A stretch of DNA of 12,208 bases, from NCBI GenBank assembly GCA_016710525.1, contig JADJVQ010000049.1:1-12208 (forward strand), in the 5' to 3' direction. Shown here in pieces: positions 7,262-12,208 of this stretch. The DNA is from Burkholderiaceae bacterium (GTDB lineage: Bacteria; Pseudomonadota; Gammaproteobacteria; Burkholderiales; Burkholderiaceae_E). A program made the position numbers and the translations under genes. Numbering within the stretch: position 1 is the stretch's first letter; each line of letters opens with the position of its first letter. The notes below the pieces were generated by a model. It was not told where the DNA came from. It ran no database searches and saw only the letters and a program-made list of their open reading frames with translations.

Positions 7262-7280
7262 TTATCGCGATTGTGAATAA
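7262..7280. promoter_or_regulatory. TTAT-N11-ATAA dyad, candidate LysR-type operator
   Basis: TTAT (7262-7265) and ATAA (7277-7280) are perfect inverted half-sites with exactly 11 bases between, giving the T-N11-A core preferred by LysR-family regulators. It lies in the spacer between a LysR-type gene and its divergent neighbour, inside the candidate - strand promoter. Binding by the adjacent CysB-type protein is inferred. Confidence 0.45.
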
Positions 7281-7287
7281 GATCACG
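7272..7287. promoter_or_regulatory. CRP/Vfr-like site TGTGA-N6-TCACG
   Basis: TGTGA (7272-7276) and TCACG (7283-7287) with a 6-base spacer match nine of the ten core positions of the CRP consensus TGTGA-N6-TCACA. It overlaps the TTAT-N11-ATAA dyad. Whether the host has a CRP/Vfr-type regulator is not shown here. Confidence 0.35.
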
Positions 7288-7340
7288 CAATTGAGCTCCA
7301 TGATCGACCCAACCGACTTCCGCAGGCAGACTGCCGCCCC

Positions 7341-8341
7341 ATGAACCTGCAACAACTGCGCTACTTGCGGGAAACCGCGCTGCGCGGCCTGAACCTCACC
7401 CAGGCCGCGGTGGCGCTGCACACCTCACAACCGGGGCTGTCCAAGGCAATCCGCGAGCTCGAGGACGAACTGGGCGTGCAGATCTTCGTGCGCCAGGGCA
7501 AGCGCCTGACCGCGATCACCGACGAGGGCCACGAGGTGCTGGCCATCGCCGAGCGTTTGCTCACCGAGGCCGAGAACCTGAAATCGGTCGGCCGCGAGCT
7601 GCGCGGCGCCGACACCGGCGTGCTGCGCCTGGCCGCCACCCACACCCAGGCCCGCTATGTGCTGCCGCCCGCGGTGGTGCGCCTGCGCGAGGCGTTTCCG
7701 GGTGTGCGGCTGCAACTGCGCCAGGGCAGTCCGGCGCAGATCGTGGCCATGTTGCGCGCGGGCGAGGTCGACCTGGGCGTGGCCACCGAACTGCTGGGCA
7801 AGATCGACGAGCTCGAAAGCGAGGCGCTGTTTTCGTGGCATCACTGCGTGATTGCGCCCTCGGCCCACCCGGTGCACCAGCATGAACGACTCGACCTGGC
7901 GCTGCTGGCGCGTTACCCGCTGGTCACCTACGACGCCCAGTTTGCCGGGCGGACCAGCATCGATGCCGCGTTCACCGCAGCCGGCCTCACCCCGGACGTG
8001 GTGCTCGAGGCCGCCGATGCCGACGTGATCAAGGCCTACGCGGCCCTGGGCCTGGGAGTGGGTATCGTCACCGAGATGGCGATGCGCCCGGAAGGCGAGG
8101 GCGATCTGTGGCGCGTGGGCTCGGCGCCGACCGATCTGTTTCCGCTGAACACCACCCGGGTCGCCTACCGCAAGGGTCGCTTGCCGCGCCGCTACGAGCG
8201 CGCCTTCATCGGCTGGCTCAAGGAAGAGGGCACGCAACTGGCGGCGCCGCGGCAACAGGGCGGTGAACTGTCCGCCCCCTCAAACCCGCCGCTGGCCCGG
8301 GACATCCCCCGACCAGAAGGCCCGCCCGCTAAAATCGACCT

Positions 8342-8345
<4 letters not shown>
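7341..8345 (+). CDS. cysB: CysB-type LysR-family transcriptional regulator
   Basis: This is a 334-residue DNA-binding regulator of the CysB/Cbl group, which controls sulfate assimilation and related sulfur genes. The N-terminus MNLQQLRYLRE with the winged HTH (residues ~18-40, NLTQAAVALHTSQPGLSKAI) is almost diagnostic. The effector domain keeps the CysB sulfate-pocket residues: Thr100, Thr102 and Gln103 in ATHTQARY, the VATE block near residue 148, and DADVIK with Ala226-Asp227. Sensing of sulfate/O-acetylserine-type ligands is therefore likely by family knowledge. The tail after about residue 295 is longer than usual, Pro-rich and probably disordered. ATG 7341 has no strong Shine-Dalgarno sequence but fits the family start exactly. 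It is divergent from the deaminase gene. Its stop overlaps the metH ATG as ATGA, suggesting translational coupling. Confidence 0.88.

Positions 8346-12208
<3,863 letters not shown>

Larger units (their letters stand above)
7261..7290 (-). promoter_or_regulatory. Candidate sigma-70 promoter for the deaminase gene
   Basis: Read on the - strand, TTGCGT (7290-7285) and GATAAC (7266-7261) are separated by 18 bases. Each matches four of six consensus positions (TTGACA, TATAAT). It lies 44 bases before the deaminase ATG. The element is weak by sequence alone. Confidence 0.35.

Noticed and set aside
7294..7340. Sigma-70 promoter directly upstream of cysB on the + strand
   Set aside because: TTGTGA (7271-7276) and CATGAT (7299-7304) are the best pair, but their 22-base spacing is too long.

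Overview
The window is GC-rich and has the look of a betaproteobacterial (probably Burkholderiales) chromosome. This rests on codon bias, the style of the MetH, CysB and TRAP proteins, and long spurious antisense frames of the kind high GC produces. No rRNA, tRNA, CRISPR array, IS element or phage gene was seen. No taxon below order can be named from the sequence alone.

Left part, 1-4565, is a tightly packed + strand cluster. It holds the C-terminal part of an amidohydrolase (damaged, running off the left edge), a complete tripartite TRAP transporter (dctP, dctQ, dctM, with overlapping reading frames), and an alpha/beta-hydrolase (esterase type) starting 10 bases after dctM. A 111-base spacer with four perfect 6-bp hairpins follows. 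Then comes an aldehyde dehydrogenase of the coniferyl-aldehyde dehydrogenase type (4677-6101). A plausible reading, which is inference, is uptake of an organic (perhaps plant-derived aromatic) acid or ester with hydrolysis and aldehyde oxidation steps.

Right part: a - strand adenine deaminase-type gene (6157-7217) carries one frameshift. It is divergent from a CysB-type LysR regulator (7341-8345). The 123-base divergent spacer holds a candidate - strand promoter overlapped by a TTAT-N11-ATAA dyad (LysR-type geometry) and a CRP-like TGTGA-N6-TCACG site. The regulator's stop codon overlaps the ATG of metH (8342 to beyond the right edge), the B12-dependent methionine synthase. This joins a sulfur-assimilation-type regulator to a methionine gene.

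Quality: genes between 689 and 6101 read cleanly, but metH as given needs about a dozen single-base corrections, many in homopolymers. The adenine deaminase needs one, and the first ~90 bases of the amidohydrolase are scrambled. All metH motifs survive, so read or consensus errors are a more likely cause than true gene decay. I found no convincing undescribed multi-gene system. The most interesting non-coding structures are the hairpin array before the aldehyde dehydrogenase and the overlapping operator-like sites in the divergent spacer.
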